From Actinomycetes bacterium (lineage in GTDB: Bacteria > Actinomycetota > Acidimicrobiia > Acidimicrobiales > RAAP-2), in contig JAJYVT010000015.1 in the NCBI GenBank assembly GCA_021791845.1, positions 1 through 52,131 on the forward strand: a stretch of 52,131 nt of DNA, given 5' to 3'. The position numbers and the translations under genes were made by a program. Each line of letters opens with the position of its first letter. Within the stretch, counting starts at the first letter, position 1. Shown here in pieces: positions 1 to 7,168 of this stretch. The notes under the pieces were generated by a model that worked only from the letters and a program-made list of their open reading frames with translations, was not told the DNA's origin and did no database searches.

Positions 1-93
1 GCAGCACGACTGCAGGAGGCACAGGATGAACACTGCGCTGTAGCCGGCGGTGGCGATGAAGTTGGTGAAGTTCAGTAAGCCGAGCAGGTGCAC
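1..93 (-). CDS. DedA-family membrane protein, N-terminus only (runs off the left edge)
   Basis: A reading frame on the minus strand starts at a GTG (91-93) and is still open at base 1, giving 31 residues. They read as a short amphipathic start, then TNFIATAGYSAVFILCLL, then QSCC. DedA/SNARE-associated proteins begin with a similar stretch (an I-x-x-x-GY-x-x-VF pattern leading to a Glu-Ser helix end). Here Gln stands where DedA usually has Glu. DedA proteins are inner-membrane proteins linked to undecaprenyl-phosphate or phospholipid flipping. The gene follows the YdcF-like gene on the same strand after 139 bp. The assignment rests on a short N-terminus only. Confidence 0.5.
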   Translation of the reverse strand, partial: MHLLGLLNFTNFIATAGYSAVFILCLLQSCC

Positions 94-147
94 GCCGGGA
101 AGGGTCCTCGTGGCGAGTGGATTGGCTGGTTCCGCCGGACGAGTCGA

Positions 148-180
148 ACGGTCCACCGTGACGGGTGCGGACGGTCCACC
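148..180. repeat. 10-bp direct repeat upstream of the dedA-like gene
   Basis: The decamer ACGGTCCACC occurs at 148-157 and again at 171-180, a 23-bp period (about two helical turns). The first copy is part of an imperfect palindrome ACGGT-CC-ACCGT. It lies 55-90 bp before the start of the DedA-like gene, where an operator could sit. No regulator is identified, so a function is speculative. Confidence 0.3.
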
Positions 181-232
181 CCCAACGGAGCGGCCGGAGA
201 CGCTCCAGATACGCAGCCCGGGGCCCGGAGAC

Positions 233-838
233 TCAACAGGCGCTCCGGCAGAACAGCGCCTTCACCAGCCCGCCCTGGCCGTAGACGATCTGGTACAACC
301 ACCCGGAGACGCCGGTGGGGTCGACACCGCTGTACGCGACATGGCCCGGGTAGTAGTGCTCCAGGTACAGGCGGGCACGGACCACCTGCGTGGTCCCGGC
401 CACCACCACCAACCGGCTCCAGCCGTGCGACCGGGCGAGTCGTGCGATGACCCGAGCCTCCCCCCGCGTGCTGGCGGGGTGCGGGACGAAGCACAGGACC
501 CGGAGACCGGATGGCGGGGCGGGGCAGGTCGAGTACGGCGGCCACGACACGGCCACTGTGCGGACGTGGTCGGCACGAGCAACGGCAAAGCCGCGCGCGT
601 CCCGATCGCCGAACCCGTCGAGGACGACGACCGCCTGCGGGCGGGCAACCGCCCCCATTGTGGGTTCGACGAAGAATGCGACGGTCACGGCGAGGTACCC
701 CGCCGCCAGCACCGCCACGGCGGCAAGGAGGGCACGGCGGCGGCGCACTCTCGAGCCCCGGCGTCGCTCCGTCGGGGGCGCACCTCGGCCCGCGTGCCGA
801 CGGAGCCGGCTCTCTCGTGACTGGAACGTGCGGGGCAT
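233..838 (-). CDS. YdcF/ElyC/SanA-like (DUF218) membrane-anchored protein
   Basis: The 201-residue product has an Arg-rich cytosolic N-terminus, one transmembrane helix (about residues 36-56) and a DUF218-type domain. That domain shows QAVVVLDGFGDRD, then TRGEARVIARLARSHGW, then a VVVAG strand followed by a TTQVVRAR turn. DUF218 proteins (YdcF, SanA, ElyC) act at the envelope and are tied to peptidoglycan precursor carrier metabolism or vancomycin sensitivity, but the reaction is unknown. The start is the ATG that places the basic stretch before the helix. The next gene downstream on the strand is DedA-like, another envelope-lipid family, so a shared envelope role is plausible. Family assignment is fairly firm; substrate unknown. 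Confidence 0.7.
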   Translation of the reverse strand: MPRTFQSRESRLRRHAGRGAPPTERRRGSRVRRRRALLAAVAVLAAGYLAVTVAFFVEPTMGAVARPQAVVVLDGFGDRDARGFAVARADHVRTVAVSWPPYSTCPAPPSGLRVLCFVPHPASTRGEARVIARLARSHGWSRLVVVAGTTQVVRARLYLEHYYPGHVAYSGVDPTGVSGWLYQIVYGQGGLVKALFCRSAC

Positions 839-955
839 GGGTGATGGCGGGCGCGGGACGAGACGCCTCGCCCGAACGGAGGCCGGGTCCTGGTGCGCAG
901 ATACGTCGAGGCGCCGGTCCGGTAGGCTCTACGCCTGCCGAACCAAGTGCCACCT

Positions 956-1031
956 CACCCCCGCGAGCCCTCTGGGCTCCTCCAGAAACCCGGGGGTCTT
1001 CAGGGTCGCTCGGGCCGGCGAAGGGCCCGAG
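956..1031 (+). other. Structured segment just upstream of tRNA-Pro
   Basis: An ACCCCC run (about 957-962) can pair with GGGGGT (about 992-997) around a perfect hairpin GAGCCC-TCT-GGGCTC (965-979). A second hairpin CTCGGGCC-N7-GGCCCGAG (1009-1016 with 1024-1031) follows and ends 36 bp before the tRNA. It could be the leader of the tRNA precursor, a terminator-like structure or a small RNA. I do not recognise a known RNA family: SRP, RNase P and 6C consensus motifs are absent. Confidence 0.3.
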
Positions 1032-1067
1032 AGGAGAAAAGTCCAGGTCAGAGGGTCGAAGTACACA

Positions 1068-1145
1068 CGGGCTGTGGCGCAGCTTGGTTAGCGCGCTTGA
1101 CTGGGGGTCAAGAGGTCGCGGGTTCAAGTCCCGCCAGCCCGACCA
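1068..1145 (+). tRNA. tRNA-Pro (anticodon GGG), CCA encoded
   Basis: The cloverleaf is complete. Acceptor CGGGCTG (1068-1074) pairs with CAGCCCG (1135-1141), followed by discriminator A and an encoded CCA (1143-1145). The anticodon stem CTTGA/TCAAG encloses loop CTGGGGG, so the anticodon is GGG (proline, CCC/CCU codons). The T arm carries GGTTCAAGTC. The bases from the T arm through a few bases past CCA recur imperfectly about 1.17 kb downstream, so this tRNA has probably served as an integration site. Confidence 0.95.
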
Positions 1146-1150
1146 CGAGG
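1120..1150 (+). repeat. att-like repeat, copy 1 (inside the tRNA-Pro 3' end)
   Basis: The 31 bases from the T arm to just past CCA match 2286-2316 at 27 of 31 positions by direct reading. Mismatches are at the 5th, 9th, 15th and 30th bases. Integrases commonly use the tRNA 3' half as attB, leaving such a flanking copy. Confidence 0.55.
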
Positions 1151-1583
1151 TCCAGGTAAACACCTCGACATCTTGCAGAAGCAGGGCAGACGCCCGGCGA
1201 AGATCGGCTGACTTCTCCCATCCTTCTGCCAGCGGGGCTCAGGCCCTGCGGGTTATGTCGTCGCCCCGAGGTAGGCGCGTGTGCCGTAGGCGATGCCCAC
1301 CGCCGCGTTCACGTTTGTGACCTTCACGGTGCCCCGCGTCGATGTGACCGAGGCGACCATGGCGACGTGCTGGGCCTGCTTGGTCGACGAGTACGGCGCG
1401 TGGCTTCGCCTCCATGAGTATGAGGGTGTGACCCCCCCTTCACATGGGACTCATGGGGGAGTTGTTCCGCGCGAAGTTGGAGGAGTGGAGCAACGGCCAG
1501 GGGCCGCCCCCCTCAGCTGGCAAGCCTGAGACGCTCTGAGCGCATCTGGCGCCGCTCTCGGCCCGAGGTGCCCCCGATGGGTC
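1146..1583. other. Non-coding or decayed stretch inside the tRNA-flanked insert
   Basis: No convincing gene is present. A 31-residue frame (1444-1539, plus; MGLMGELFRAKLEEW start) looks like an amphipathic helix, but has no clear ribosome site and may be the end of a decayed gene. On the minus strand a short open frame near 1250-1360 ends in VGIAYGTRAYLGATT, again with no upstream domain. The stretch may hold eroded mobile-element DNA. No integrase or transposase motif was seen. Confidence 0.4.
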
Positions 1584-1880
1584 TCAAGCCGTGTCTTCGG
1601 TGTCGTCACCTAGCGACGCGGCAAGGTTTGAGAAGTGGCCCGGGCCGTGCCGAACGACCTTGCCCCTGGCGACCTGGTCGAGCCCCTCCTCGAGCGACTC
1701 CCGAGCACGTGGGTTCCGTAGGAAGGCAAGCTCGCGCTCCGAGATCGACACGACCGGCGTCAGAAGGTAGTCACCGTCGGCGAGCTTCGTGATCCGGAAC
1801 CGGCGCTGGTCGTCCTCAACGATGCGGGCGAGAGGGAGCCGCTGCCGGGAGTCCAGTTCCACTTCCTTTGGGATTGCCAT
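1584..1880 (-). CDS. Antitoxin-like small protein (possible AbrB/SpoVT-type N-terminus)
   Basis: The product has 98 residues. Its N-terminus, IPKEVELDSRQRLPLARIV, resembles the swapped-hairpin start of AbrB/SpoVT DNA-binding antitoxins. The C-terminal half, with RESLEEGLDQVARGKVVRHG, resembles the toxin-neutralising tail of several small antitoxins. The gene is divergent from a RelE/ParE-like toxin gene 90 bp away, and both sit in a tRNA-flanked insert. A near-consensus promoter stands directly before the start with almost no leader, and an inverted repeat lies in its spacer, which fits autorepression. The antitoxin call comes from context and weak motif likeness; it has not been assigned to a family with certainty. 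Confidence 0.55.
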   Translation of the reverse strand: MAIPKEVELDSRQRLPLARIVEDDQRRFRITKLADGDYLLTPVVSISERELAFLRNPRARESLEEGLDQVARGKVVRHGPGHFSNLAASLGDDTEDTA

Positions 1881-1887
1881 ACCTCAA

Positions 1888-1916
1888 AGTATACGGACAA
1901 CGTATCGTTGTGTCAA
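1888..1916 (-). promoter_or_regulatory. Sigma-70-type promoter and palindromic operator of the antitoxin gene
   Basis: Reading the minus strand, TTGACA (1916-1911) is followed after 17 bases by TATACT (1893-1888). The -10 ends 7 bases before the ATG at 1880, so the transcript should be leaderless. Inside the spacer the plus strand shows CAACG-TAT-CGTTG (1898-1910), extendable to 6-3-6, and an overlapping GTTG-TGT-CAAC (1907-1917). These are natural binding sites for an autoregulator. Confidence 0.7.
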
Positions 1917-1953
1917 CGTACACACTGAGCCATTTGCACCAGTGGTACACTTT

Positions 1954-1959
1954 TATGCT
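1954..1959 (+). promoter_or_regulatory. Putative -10 element for a leaderless toxin mRNA
   Basis: TATGCT ends 11 bases before the GTG start at 1971. No Shine-Dalgarno is placed at a usable distance. The nearest -35-like TTGCAC (1934-1939) is only 14 bases away, so this promoter should be much weaker than the one driving the divergent antitoxin gene. Confidence 0.4.
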
Positions 1960-1970
1960 AGCTTGAAGGC

Positions 1971-2261
1971 GTGGCGCACACGCTCACCCTCGCGCAGAAG
2001 GTCGACGACCTCGTGGCGGAGCTTTCTCGTCGTGACCAGCGGAAACACCGCAAAGTGGTGAAGTGCCTGGCGTTGTTGGAGCAAGACCCGTCGTACCCCA
2101 GTCTCAACAGTCACCCCTACCAGACGTTCAAGGGTCCGAACGGCGAACCCGTCTACGAGTCGTACGTCGAGCAGCACACGCCGGGGGCCTGGAGGGTGTG
2201 GTGGTTCTACGGGCCGGCGAATGGCGAGATCACCGTCGTGGATCTGGGACCTCACCCGTAG
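1971..2261 (+). CDS. RelE/ParE-superfamily toxin-like protein
   Basis: The product has 96 residues: an N-terminal helical half rich in charge (TLAQKVDDLVAELSRRDQRK, KHRKVVKCLALLEQDP), then beta strands with GEPVYESYVE, AWRVWWFYGP and a final ITVVDLGPHP. This order (two helices, then an antiparallel sheet with an Arg-Val-x-(Phe/Trp)-x-Tyr strand and a terminal I-x-x-x-x-PHP) fits RelE/ParE-like mRNA interferases or gyrase poisons. The GTG start follows a -10 box at 11 bases. It is divergent from the antitoxin-like gene, which is unusual because most type II pairs are co-directional. Toxin activity is inferred from fold signature and context. Confidence 0.6.
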   Translation: MAHTLTLAQKVDDLVAELSRRDQRKHRKVVKCLALLEQDPSYPSLNSHPYQTFKGPNGEPVYESYVEQHTPGAWRVWWFYGPANGEITVVDLGPHP

Positions 2262-2285
2262 GGCGACGCCGTTCTGCGCCTCACC

Positions 2286-2316
2286 GGGTGCAAATCCCGG
2301 CAGCCCGACCACGAAG
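2286..2316 (+). repeat. att-like repeat, copy 2 (tRNA-Pro 3'-end duplicate)
   Basis: GGGTGCAAATCCCGG followed by CAGCCCGACCACGA reproduces the T arm, acceptor 3' strand and CCA of the tRNA-Pro at 1068-1145, 1166 bp away, with 4 substitutions in 31. The 5' half of a tRNA is absent, so it is not a second tRNA gene. With copy 1 it brackets the toxin-antitoxin-like pair. Confidence 0.55.
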
Positions 2317-2374
2317 GGGCACGTCAGAGGCTCCGCCGGCGGCGAACGACGCCGGCGTCCCGGACCCGTTGCGC

Positions 2375-3337
2375 TCAGCTCCCCGACTCGAGCGCCGTGG
2401 ACGCGGCGCTCGTCGCCCCGGCCCGCACGAGGTACCAGGTCCCGCCGAACGCCACGATCCCCTCGCCGTTCGCCTGCTTCGGCCCCGCGTCACCCGCGTA
2501 CGTGTAGAGGCGGTAGCCGTTGTACGTGACCTGTCGGCCACCCCCGAGAGGCGCGAGCCCGAGCGTGCCCCGAACGCCCGGACCGCCTCGTGGGTCCCGC
2601 ACCGATGGCGCGGCGAGGAGCGGCGGCCAGATCGACAGGCAGCCGCCGCGACAGGGGACTTGGGCGCCACCGCGGGAGCTCAGCAGGTACAGCGTGTGCC
2701 CGTGCGCCGTCACCAGGACGCTGCCGTAGCGGGGGATCGTCACCGTGCCGACGAGGTCTGCACCGGTGGCGGTGGCGATCCCGCCGTTCGGCGAGGCCAG
2801 CGCGAGCGTGACGGCGAAGGCAACCGCCGCCGCCAGCGCGACCGGCGCCACGACCATGCGGGGGGCCAGGGATGCGACCGGCCTCCGGAGGCTGACGGGC
2901 CCGGGCGCCGACACGCCGAGGGACCCGAGGATCGAGAAGGCGACGATGTCCATCAGTCCCGCCGCGACACCGGCCGCCGTCACCACCTCGTGGAACCCGA
3001 AGAGACCCACGCTCAGGCTGAGCAGGTAGCCGCCCAACGTGGCGAGCGCGAAGAGCGCTCCGCCCAAGGAGACGACGGGAAGCGGCGTCACCAGCACCAC
3101 GGCCCCGATGGCGAACGAGACGGCTGCCTGCAACACGAACAGCGTCCCGATCGTCGGGATGTGCCCGTAGCCGCCGGCAACGCTCAATTCCAGATGCTCG
3201 GCGCCCGTGGCGACGAGGAACAGCGCGCCGGCGACCCGCAGCGCCAGCCGCCCGGCCCTGCCTGCTCCTCCGGCGTGAGGGCCGCTCTCGCGGCGCGGTC
3301 CCGGCGTGCGCGGGACCCGAAGGCCGGGCATGCCCAC
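2375..3337 (-). CDS. Polytopic membrane protein with C-terminal COG4315-type secreted repeat domain
   Basis: The 320-residue protein has an Arg/Gly-rich start, then about five hydrophobic segments (roughly residues 30-190) and an extracytoplasmic C-terminal domain. That domain shows GHTLYLLSSRGG, PCRGGCLSIWPPLLA and YNGYRLYTYAGDAGP, ending in GGTWYLVRAG. This is the pattern of the predicted lipoprotein repeat PF03640/COG4315: LYxxxxD/G, C-x-G-x-C-x-x-x-WPP, and GxPLYxFxxD. Two cysteines in the CRGGC motif could form a disulfide or bind metal or heme. The function is unknown; relatives are exported and sometimes sit near redox genes. Fusion of the repeat to a multi-pass membrane part is less common than a lipoprotein form. 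Confidence 0.65.
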   Translation of the reverse strand: MGMPGLRVPRTPGPRRESGPHAGGAGRAGRLALRVAGALFLVATGAEHLELSVAGGYGHIPTIGTLFVLQAAVSFAIGAVVLVTPLPVVSLGGALFALATLGGYLLSLSVGLFGFHEVVTAAGVAAGLMDIVAFSILGSLGVSAPGPVSLRRPVASLAPRMVVAPVALAAAVAFAVTLALASPNGGIATATGADLVGTVTIPRYGSVLVTAHGHTLYLLSSRGGAQVPCRGGCLSIWPPLLAAPSVRDPRGGPGVRGTLGLAPLGGGRQVTYNGYRLYTYAGDAGPKQANGEGIVAFGGTWYLVRAGATSAASTALESGS

Positions 3338-3506
3338 GTCCTACTACCGGTGGGGCGGATCGCGGCCGCGGCGTGCTCCGAGGACCACCCGCCGCTGACG
3401 CGGTGAGCCCGTCAGCGCGAGGAAGAAGAGCCCGCCCGTTGCATGCACGAACCGACGATCGACCTGCGTCGCCGCCGCCAGCAGGGCGCGCGCCGTGCGC
3501 CCCTGC

Positions 3507-5375
3507 TCACCAGGACGGCCAGCCGGCAGGCAGGCTGCCCCGGACCGACCCTTCGGTCGCCCCGCCCGGCGCGCCGAGGGTTTGGAGCAGCTGCGAGAAG
3601 TTCTCGCCGTACGCGGTGGATGTGGATGTGTTCCATTGGCCGGTGGCAGCGGCGTTTCCGTCCCCGGGCGGTTGCGCCCAGCCGGTCTCGAGCCCCGGGG
3701 GGCCGCCGACGAGTGTGCCGACGACCGTTGTGGGGGTGACCTGCTGACCGACCTGCACTCGGGGGACCACGTTCTCGGCCACGTAGACGATGTCCCCTGC
3801 GGCCGGGCCGCCGGACAGCCGATAGGTGATGAAGGCACCGCCCGGCCAGCCTGCGTTCGTGGTGTTGAGGACCGTCCCGTCCCCGATGGCGTAGACGGGC
3901 CCGCTCCCGCCGTAGTCCACGCCCTGGTCGATGCGCTCGGGCGAGAGGTTGCTCACCGCCCGCAGCGGGTTGCCGTAGCCGGTGCCGGCGCTCGGTGGCG
4001 CTGACGGCGGTGCCGGTGCGGAAGGCGGAGGTGCGGGCGTGGACACCGCCGATGCGGCCGCCACGGCCGCCGTGCCCGAGGGGATGGTGAGCACCTGGCC
4101 TGCGTCGATGAGGTTGGGGTCGGCGATCCCGTTGGCACCGGCGATCGCCCCGACGGTCGTGCCGAAGCGGGCGGCGATGGCCGACAGGGTGTCGCCGGGC
4201 TGGACCCGGTAGGTGGTCGGGGTGGCCGCCGGTGCCGCCGATGCGGCCGCCACGGCCGCCGTGCCCGAGGGGATGGTGAGCACCTGGCCGGCGTCGATGA
4301 GGTTGGGGTCGGCGATCCCGTTGGCGCCGGCGATCGCCCCGACGGTCGTGCCGAAGCGGGCGGCGATGGCCGACAGGGTGTCGCCGGGCTGGACCCGGTA
4401 GGTGGCCGGGGTGGCCGAGGGGGCCGCCGGTGCGGGCGTGGACACCGCCGATGCGGCCGCCACGGCCGCCGTGCCCGAGGGGATGGTGAGCACCTGGCCG
4501 GCGTCGATGAGGTTGGGGTCGGCGATCCCGTTGGCGCCGGCGATCGCCCCGACGGTCGTGCCGAAGCGGGCGGCGATGGCCGACAGGGTGTCGCCGGGCT
4601 GGACCCGGTAGGTGGCCGAGGGGGCCGGCGTCGGGGTTGTGACGACGGCGTCGTCCAGGGTCGCACGGGCCGCCACCGTCTGGACGCTCGCGGTGACGCT
4701 CGCGGTGGACGCCGCCCCGGCGGTCGCCGCGACGAACCCGGTGGTCGAGGCCGTGGCGAGGGCCGTGAGGGCCACGGTGCGGACGGAGCGCCGCCCCAGG
4801 TAGGCGATGAGCGCGGTGGTGAGGGCGAGGAGGTGGCGTCGCAGCCAGCCACTCGACGACCCGGCCGCCAGGTAGCTCGCCAGGCCGAGCAGCCCGTTGT
4901 AGGCGGCCCCGGCAACACCCGCCCACAGCACCTGCGTGACCGTCCAACGGTCGAGGAGATGCCGGCGGGAGCGTGCAGTGCCGGCGGGTGCCGAGACTCG
5001 CAGCGCGTCGAGGGTGCCGGGCGGGTCCATGGTGACCGCGCCCGCCGCGGCCGCCGGCATCCACGCGGCCAGGTCGTCCTCCGACCAGCCCGGAAGGGCG
5101 GCGGCGAGCAAGCCGGGCTCTTGGGACCGCCGTCGCAGCCGGTGCAGTTGGAGGACGTACACCGCGAGCAGGGCGGCGCAGAGCACGCCGACCACCAGGA
5201 CGGGGACCGACCCGGCGGCGGCGCCCGTGGTCGTCATCGCGGCCGCGCCCCCGGCGAGCGTGCCGAACGCTCGCCTGCGACGGCGCAGGCGACGGGCCAC
5301 GTGCGGGACCGGGCCGGAGAGCTCTCCGGTGACCTCCGGGACCTGCTGCGGACGGATCATCGAGTCGACGGTCAT
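3507..5375 (-). CDS. Triple-LysM, M23-like cell-wall protein
   Basis: I chose the ATG at 5373-5375 because GGAGGGAGCC precedes it at ideal spacing; an upstream start would add a Pro/Arg-rich tail without a ribosome site. The 622-residue protein has hydrophobic helices in its N-terminal half, with a C-terminal secreted part. Three LysM modules follow, each holding YRVQPGDTLSAIAARFGTT, separated by Ala/Pro linkers. A peptidase-M23-like domain (GYGNPLRAV, RIDQGVDYGGSGPVYAIGDG) ends the protein. LysM binds peptidoglycan GlcNAc. The canonical M23 zinc ligands look lost: the first His of H-x-G-x-D is Asp, and no H-x-H is visible. A structural or regulatory wall protein is therefore likelier than an active endopeptidase. 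Confidence 0.8.
   Translation of the reverse strand: MTVDSMIRPQQVPEVTGELSGPVPHVARRLRRRRRAFGTLAGGAAAMTTTGAAAGSVPVLVVGVLCAALLAVYVLQLHRLRRRSQEPGLLAAALPGWSEDDLAAWMPAAAAGAVTMDPPGTLDALRVSAPAGTARSRRHLLDRWTVTQVLWAGVAGAAYNGLLGLASYLAAGSSSGWLRRHLLALTTALIAYLGRRSVRTVALTALATASTTGFVAATAGAASTASVTASVQTVAARATLDDAVVTTPTPAPSATYRVQPGDTLSAIAARFGTTVGAIAGANGIADPNLIDAGQVLTIPSGTAAVAAASAVSTPAPAAPSATPATYRVQPGDTLSAIAARFGTTVGAIAGANGIADPNLIDAGQVLTIPSGTAAVAAASAAPAATPTTYRVQPGDTLSAIAARFGTTVGAIAGANGIADPNLIDAGQVLTIPSGTAAVAAASAVSTPAPPPSAPAPPSAPPSAGTGYGNPLRAVSNLSPERIDQGVDYGGSGPVYAIGDGTVLNTTNAGWPGGAFITYRLSGGPAAGDIVYVAENVVPRVQVGQQVTPTTVVGTLVGGPPGLETGWAQPPGDGNAAATGQWNTSTSTAYGENFSQLLQTLGAPGGATEGSVRGSLPAGWPSW
4048..4614. repeat. Three nearly identical 168-bp LysM-coding repeats
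   Basis: The copies lie at 4048-4215, 4237-4404 and 4447-4614. Each is 56 codons and they differ at only a few bases, so duplication is recent or the copies are kept alike by gene conversion. They are in frame and separated by Ala/Pro-rich linkers of 7 and 14 codons. Copy number could vary between strains. Confidence 0.9.
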
Positions 5376-5923
5376 GGCTCCCTCCAACCTGCGTGCTGCG
5401 TCCAGCCACTGCGCCATGGGTTCACGCGATCCCGCCCGACCCGACCCGGCGGCGTCGAGCAGTGTACGCAGTGCCCTTGCACCGCCGCGTGCCCGCGCCG
5501 CCCGTTCGGCGGCCCGTCGAGCCCTTTGTTTCCGTTTCCCGACGTGGGGTCGTGGAGCCTCGTCACCGGGTGCGACCCAGTCACGCTGGAGCGCCAAGAC
5601 GGGTGGCTTCGCGGGGCGGAACCTGCCACGGACCGCGAGGACCTGATTGCTACGATTCGGCGACGATTCAAAGGATCGGGCCATCACGGACTGGAGGGCG
5701 ATGGCCCGCCGTCCGTTCGTCCGCACGTACGATTCCGTTGGAGGAACGGTTGGTGAAGCTGCTGCAGCGGCAGAGGCAGGCTCCACCTGCTTCTCCGGCA
5801 CCTGCAACCGGATCGGGGCTCACGGTCTCGTCGCTCCTCTGCGGAACGGGCGCGGTCGAACCTCCACGACGGCGACCACAAGCGGCACAACTGGCCGCGT
5901 GAACGTACGCAGCCGTCAGACGC
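5376..5923. other. Divergent intergenic region between the LysM gene and a hydrolase gene
   Basis: About 550 bases with no gene that I can support. It must hold the promoters of both flanking envelope genes. I looked on the minus strand for a c-di-AMP (ydaO) riboswitch, often found before actinobacterial wall hydrolases, and did not find its conserved blocks. No clear operator palindrome was recognised. Confidence 0.4.
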
Positions 5924-7030
5924 ATGGGACAGAGGACATATCGCAACCGCAAGAGGCAGATCGCCCAACGACGGATCGTCGTCGGCTCGATCGCGGTCGT
6001 CCTCGCGGCCATCGTCTCGGTCGGCGTGTGGTACGCCGTCGCTCGGCGCCCCAACCTCGCCGAGGAGAGCACCACCACGACCACGAGCACGGTCGATCCG
6101 TCCACGACGGCAACGACCGCCCCGGCCACCACCACGACGACCACCCAGCCCACGAAGACAGTGGGGGCGTTCCCCGTGGCCACCGCCCACCTCACACTGG
6201 TGGAGAACCCGGGGCCGGCGCAGCGCCCATTGCCGACCACCATCTGGTACCCCCAGACCGGCGGGCAACGTCCGCTGCTCGTGTTCTCCCAGGGGTTCTG
6301 GGAGCCGGTGTCCGCCTACGAGGTGCTCCTCACCGATTGGGCGTCGGCCGGGTTCGTGGTCGCCGCGCCGACCTATCCCCACACCAACCCGCCGCCGCAC
6401 CCGGGCACACCGTCCACACCGACAGGCACAGACCCCCACGATGCGAGCGACATCGTGAACCACCCGGCGGACCTGCGCTTCGTCATCGCGTCGGTGCTGG
6501 CTGAAGCCAACCAGCCGGGCAACCTGATCTCGGGCCGCGTCGACGCCACAGAGGTCGGCCTCGTCGGGCACTCCGACGGGGGCGACGTGAGCCTGGCCGT
6601 GGCCGCCGACTCCGCCGATTTCACACCCAAGGTCAAGGCGGTGGCCGTCCTGTCCGGCGCCGAGCTCCCCAGCTACTTCGGCGGGTCCTACTTCTCGCCG
6701 TCGGTTCCCGCCGTCCCCCTGCTCGCCGTCCAGAGCAGGACAGACACGGTGAGCTATCCCTCGTGCAGCGTGCAGCTCTACAACGGCGCGCCGCAGCCGA
6801 AGTGGTACCTGCAGCTCTCGGGGTTCAGCCATCTCGGCGGCTACCTGACACCTCCGTCCCGCACAGTGGTGGCCCGGGTGGTGACCCGCTTCTTCGACGC
6901 CGAGCTCGCGCACCGCTCCTCGGCCATGACAGGCATCGCCGCCGTGGCGAACACGACCTTCTCGTCCATCTCGAACGGACCGACGGCGCCGGCGCAGCCG
7001 GGCCCGCCCGACTGCGACGCCACACCCTGA
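5924..7030 (+). CDS. Membrane-anchored extracellular alpha/beta hydrolase
   Basis: The 368-residue protein has a basic N-terminus, a transmembrane helix (about residues 18-40), a Ser/Thr-rich linker (about 48-78) and an alpha/beta-hydrolase domain. The nucleophile elbow is GHSDGG (GxSxG with Ser between His and Asp). The oxyanion-side strand is PLLVFSQGFWEP, a late acid candidate is in QSRTDTV, and a His candidate is in GFSHLGG. The arrangement resembles the chlorophyllase/platelet-activating-factor acetylhydrolase-like branch (dienelactone-hydrolase relatives). It probably hydrolyses an ester outside the membrane. The substrate is unknown. The linker suggests a glycosylated or wall-spanning stalk. 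Confidence 0.75.
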   Translation: MGQRTYRNRKRQIAQRRIVVGSIAVVLAAIVSVGVWYAVARRPNLAEESTTTTTSTVDPSTTATTAPATTTTTTQPTKTVGAFPVATAHLTLVENPGPAQRPLPTTIWYPQTGGQRPLLVFSQGFWEPVSAYEVLLTDWASAGFVVAAPTYPHTNPPPHPGTPSTPTGTDPHDASDIVNHPADLRFVIASVLAEANQPGNLISGRVDATEVGLVGHSDGGDVSLAVAADSADFTPKVKAVAVLSGAELPSYFGGSYFSPSVPAVPLLAVQSRTDTVSYPSCSVQLYNGAPQPKWYLQLSGFSHLGGYLTPPSRTVVARVVTRFFDAELAHRSSAMTGIAAVANTTFSSISNGPTAPAQPGPPDCDATP

Positions 7031-7033
7031 GAA

Positions 7034-7050
7034 CCCCGACACGCCGGGGG
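7034..7050. terminator. Weak candidate stem-loop between convergent genes
   Basis: CCCCG and CGGGG, separated by six bases, follow the hydrolase stop immediately. There is no T-run on either side, so termination by this stem alone is doubtful. Confidence 0.25.
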
Positions 7051-7168
7051 TGGCTCGGGCGGGGGGGTGATCCGGAGGATGGGAAGGGGGGCGGCGGGCG
7101 TCAGCCTCCGGTCTCCGGCGCCGACGGCACGGCCCGGGCCACGACGGCCTCTTGCAGCGGCCGCCGCC

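Noticed and set aside
72..1163. Minus-strand 363-residue frame running through tRNA-Pro
   Set aside because: It spans a tRNA gene and the opposite frame of the YdcF-like gene; composition is non-coding.
1293..1529. 78-residue plus-strand frame in the tRNA-flanked insert
   Set aside because: No ribosome site, no domain, and codon use does not fit coding DNA.
1444..1539. 31-residue plus-strand frame in the tRNA-flanked insert
   Set aside because: Plausible helix, but no start signals and no match; kept only as a note in the intergenic entry.
2063..3406. Plus-strand 447-residue frame across the toxin gene and the membrane-protein gene
   Set aside because: Arg/Pro/Gly-rich without motifs, and it covers two real genes plus the tRNA-like repeat.
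4048..4614. CRISPR-like regular repeats
   Set aside because: Units are 168 bp, nearly contiguous and in frame, and encode LysM modules; no short repeat with unique spacers.
5376..5800. c-di-AMP (ydaO) riboswitch upstream of the LysM gene
   Set aside because: Expected by family habit, but the conserved blocks, such as the GGTGAGCTGTC-like complement, are not present.
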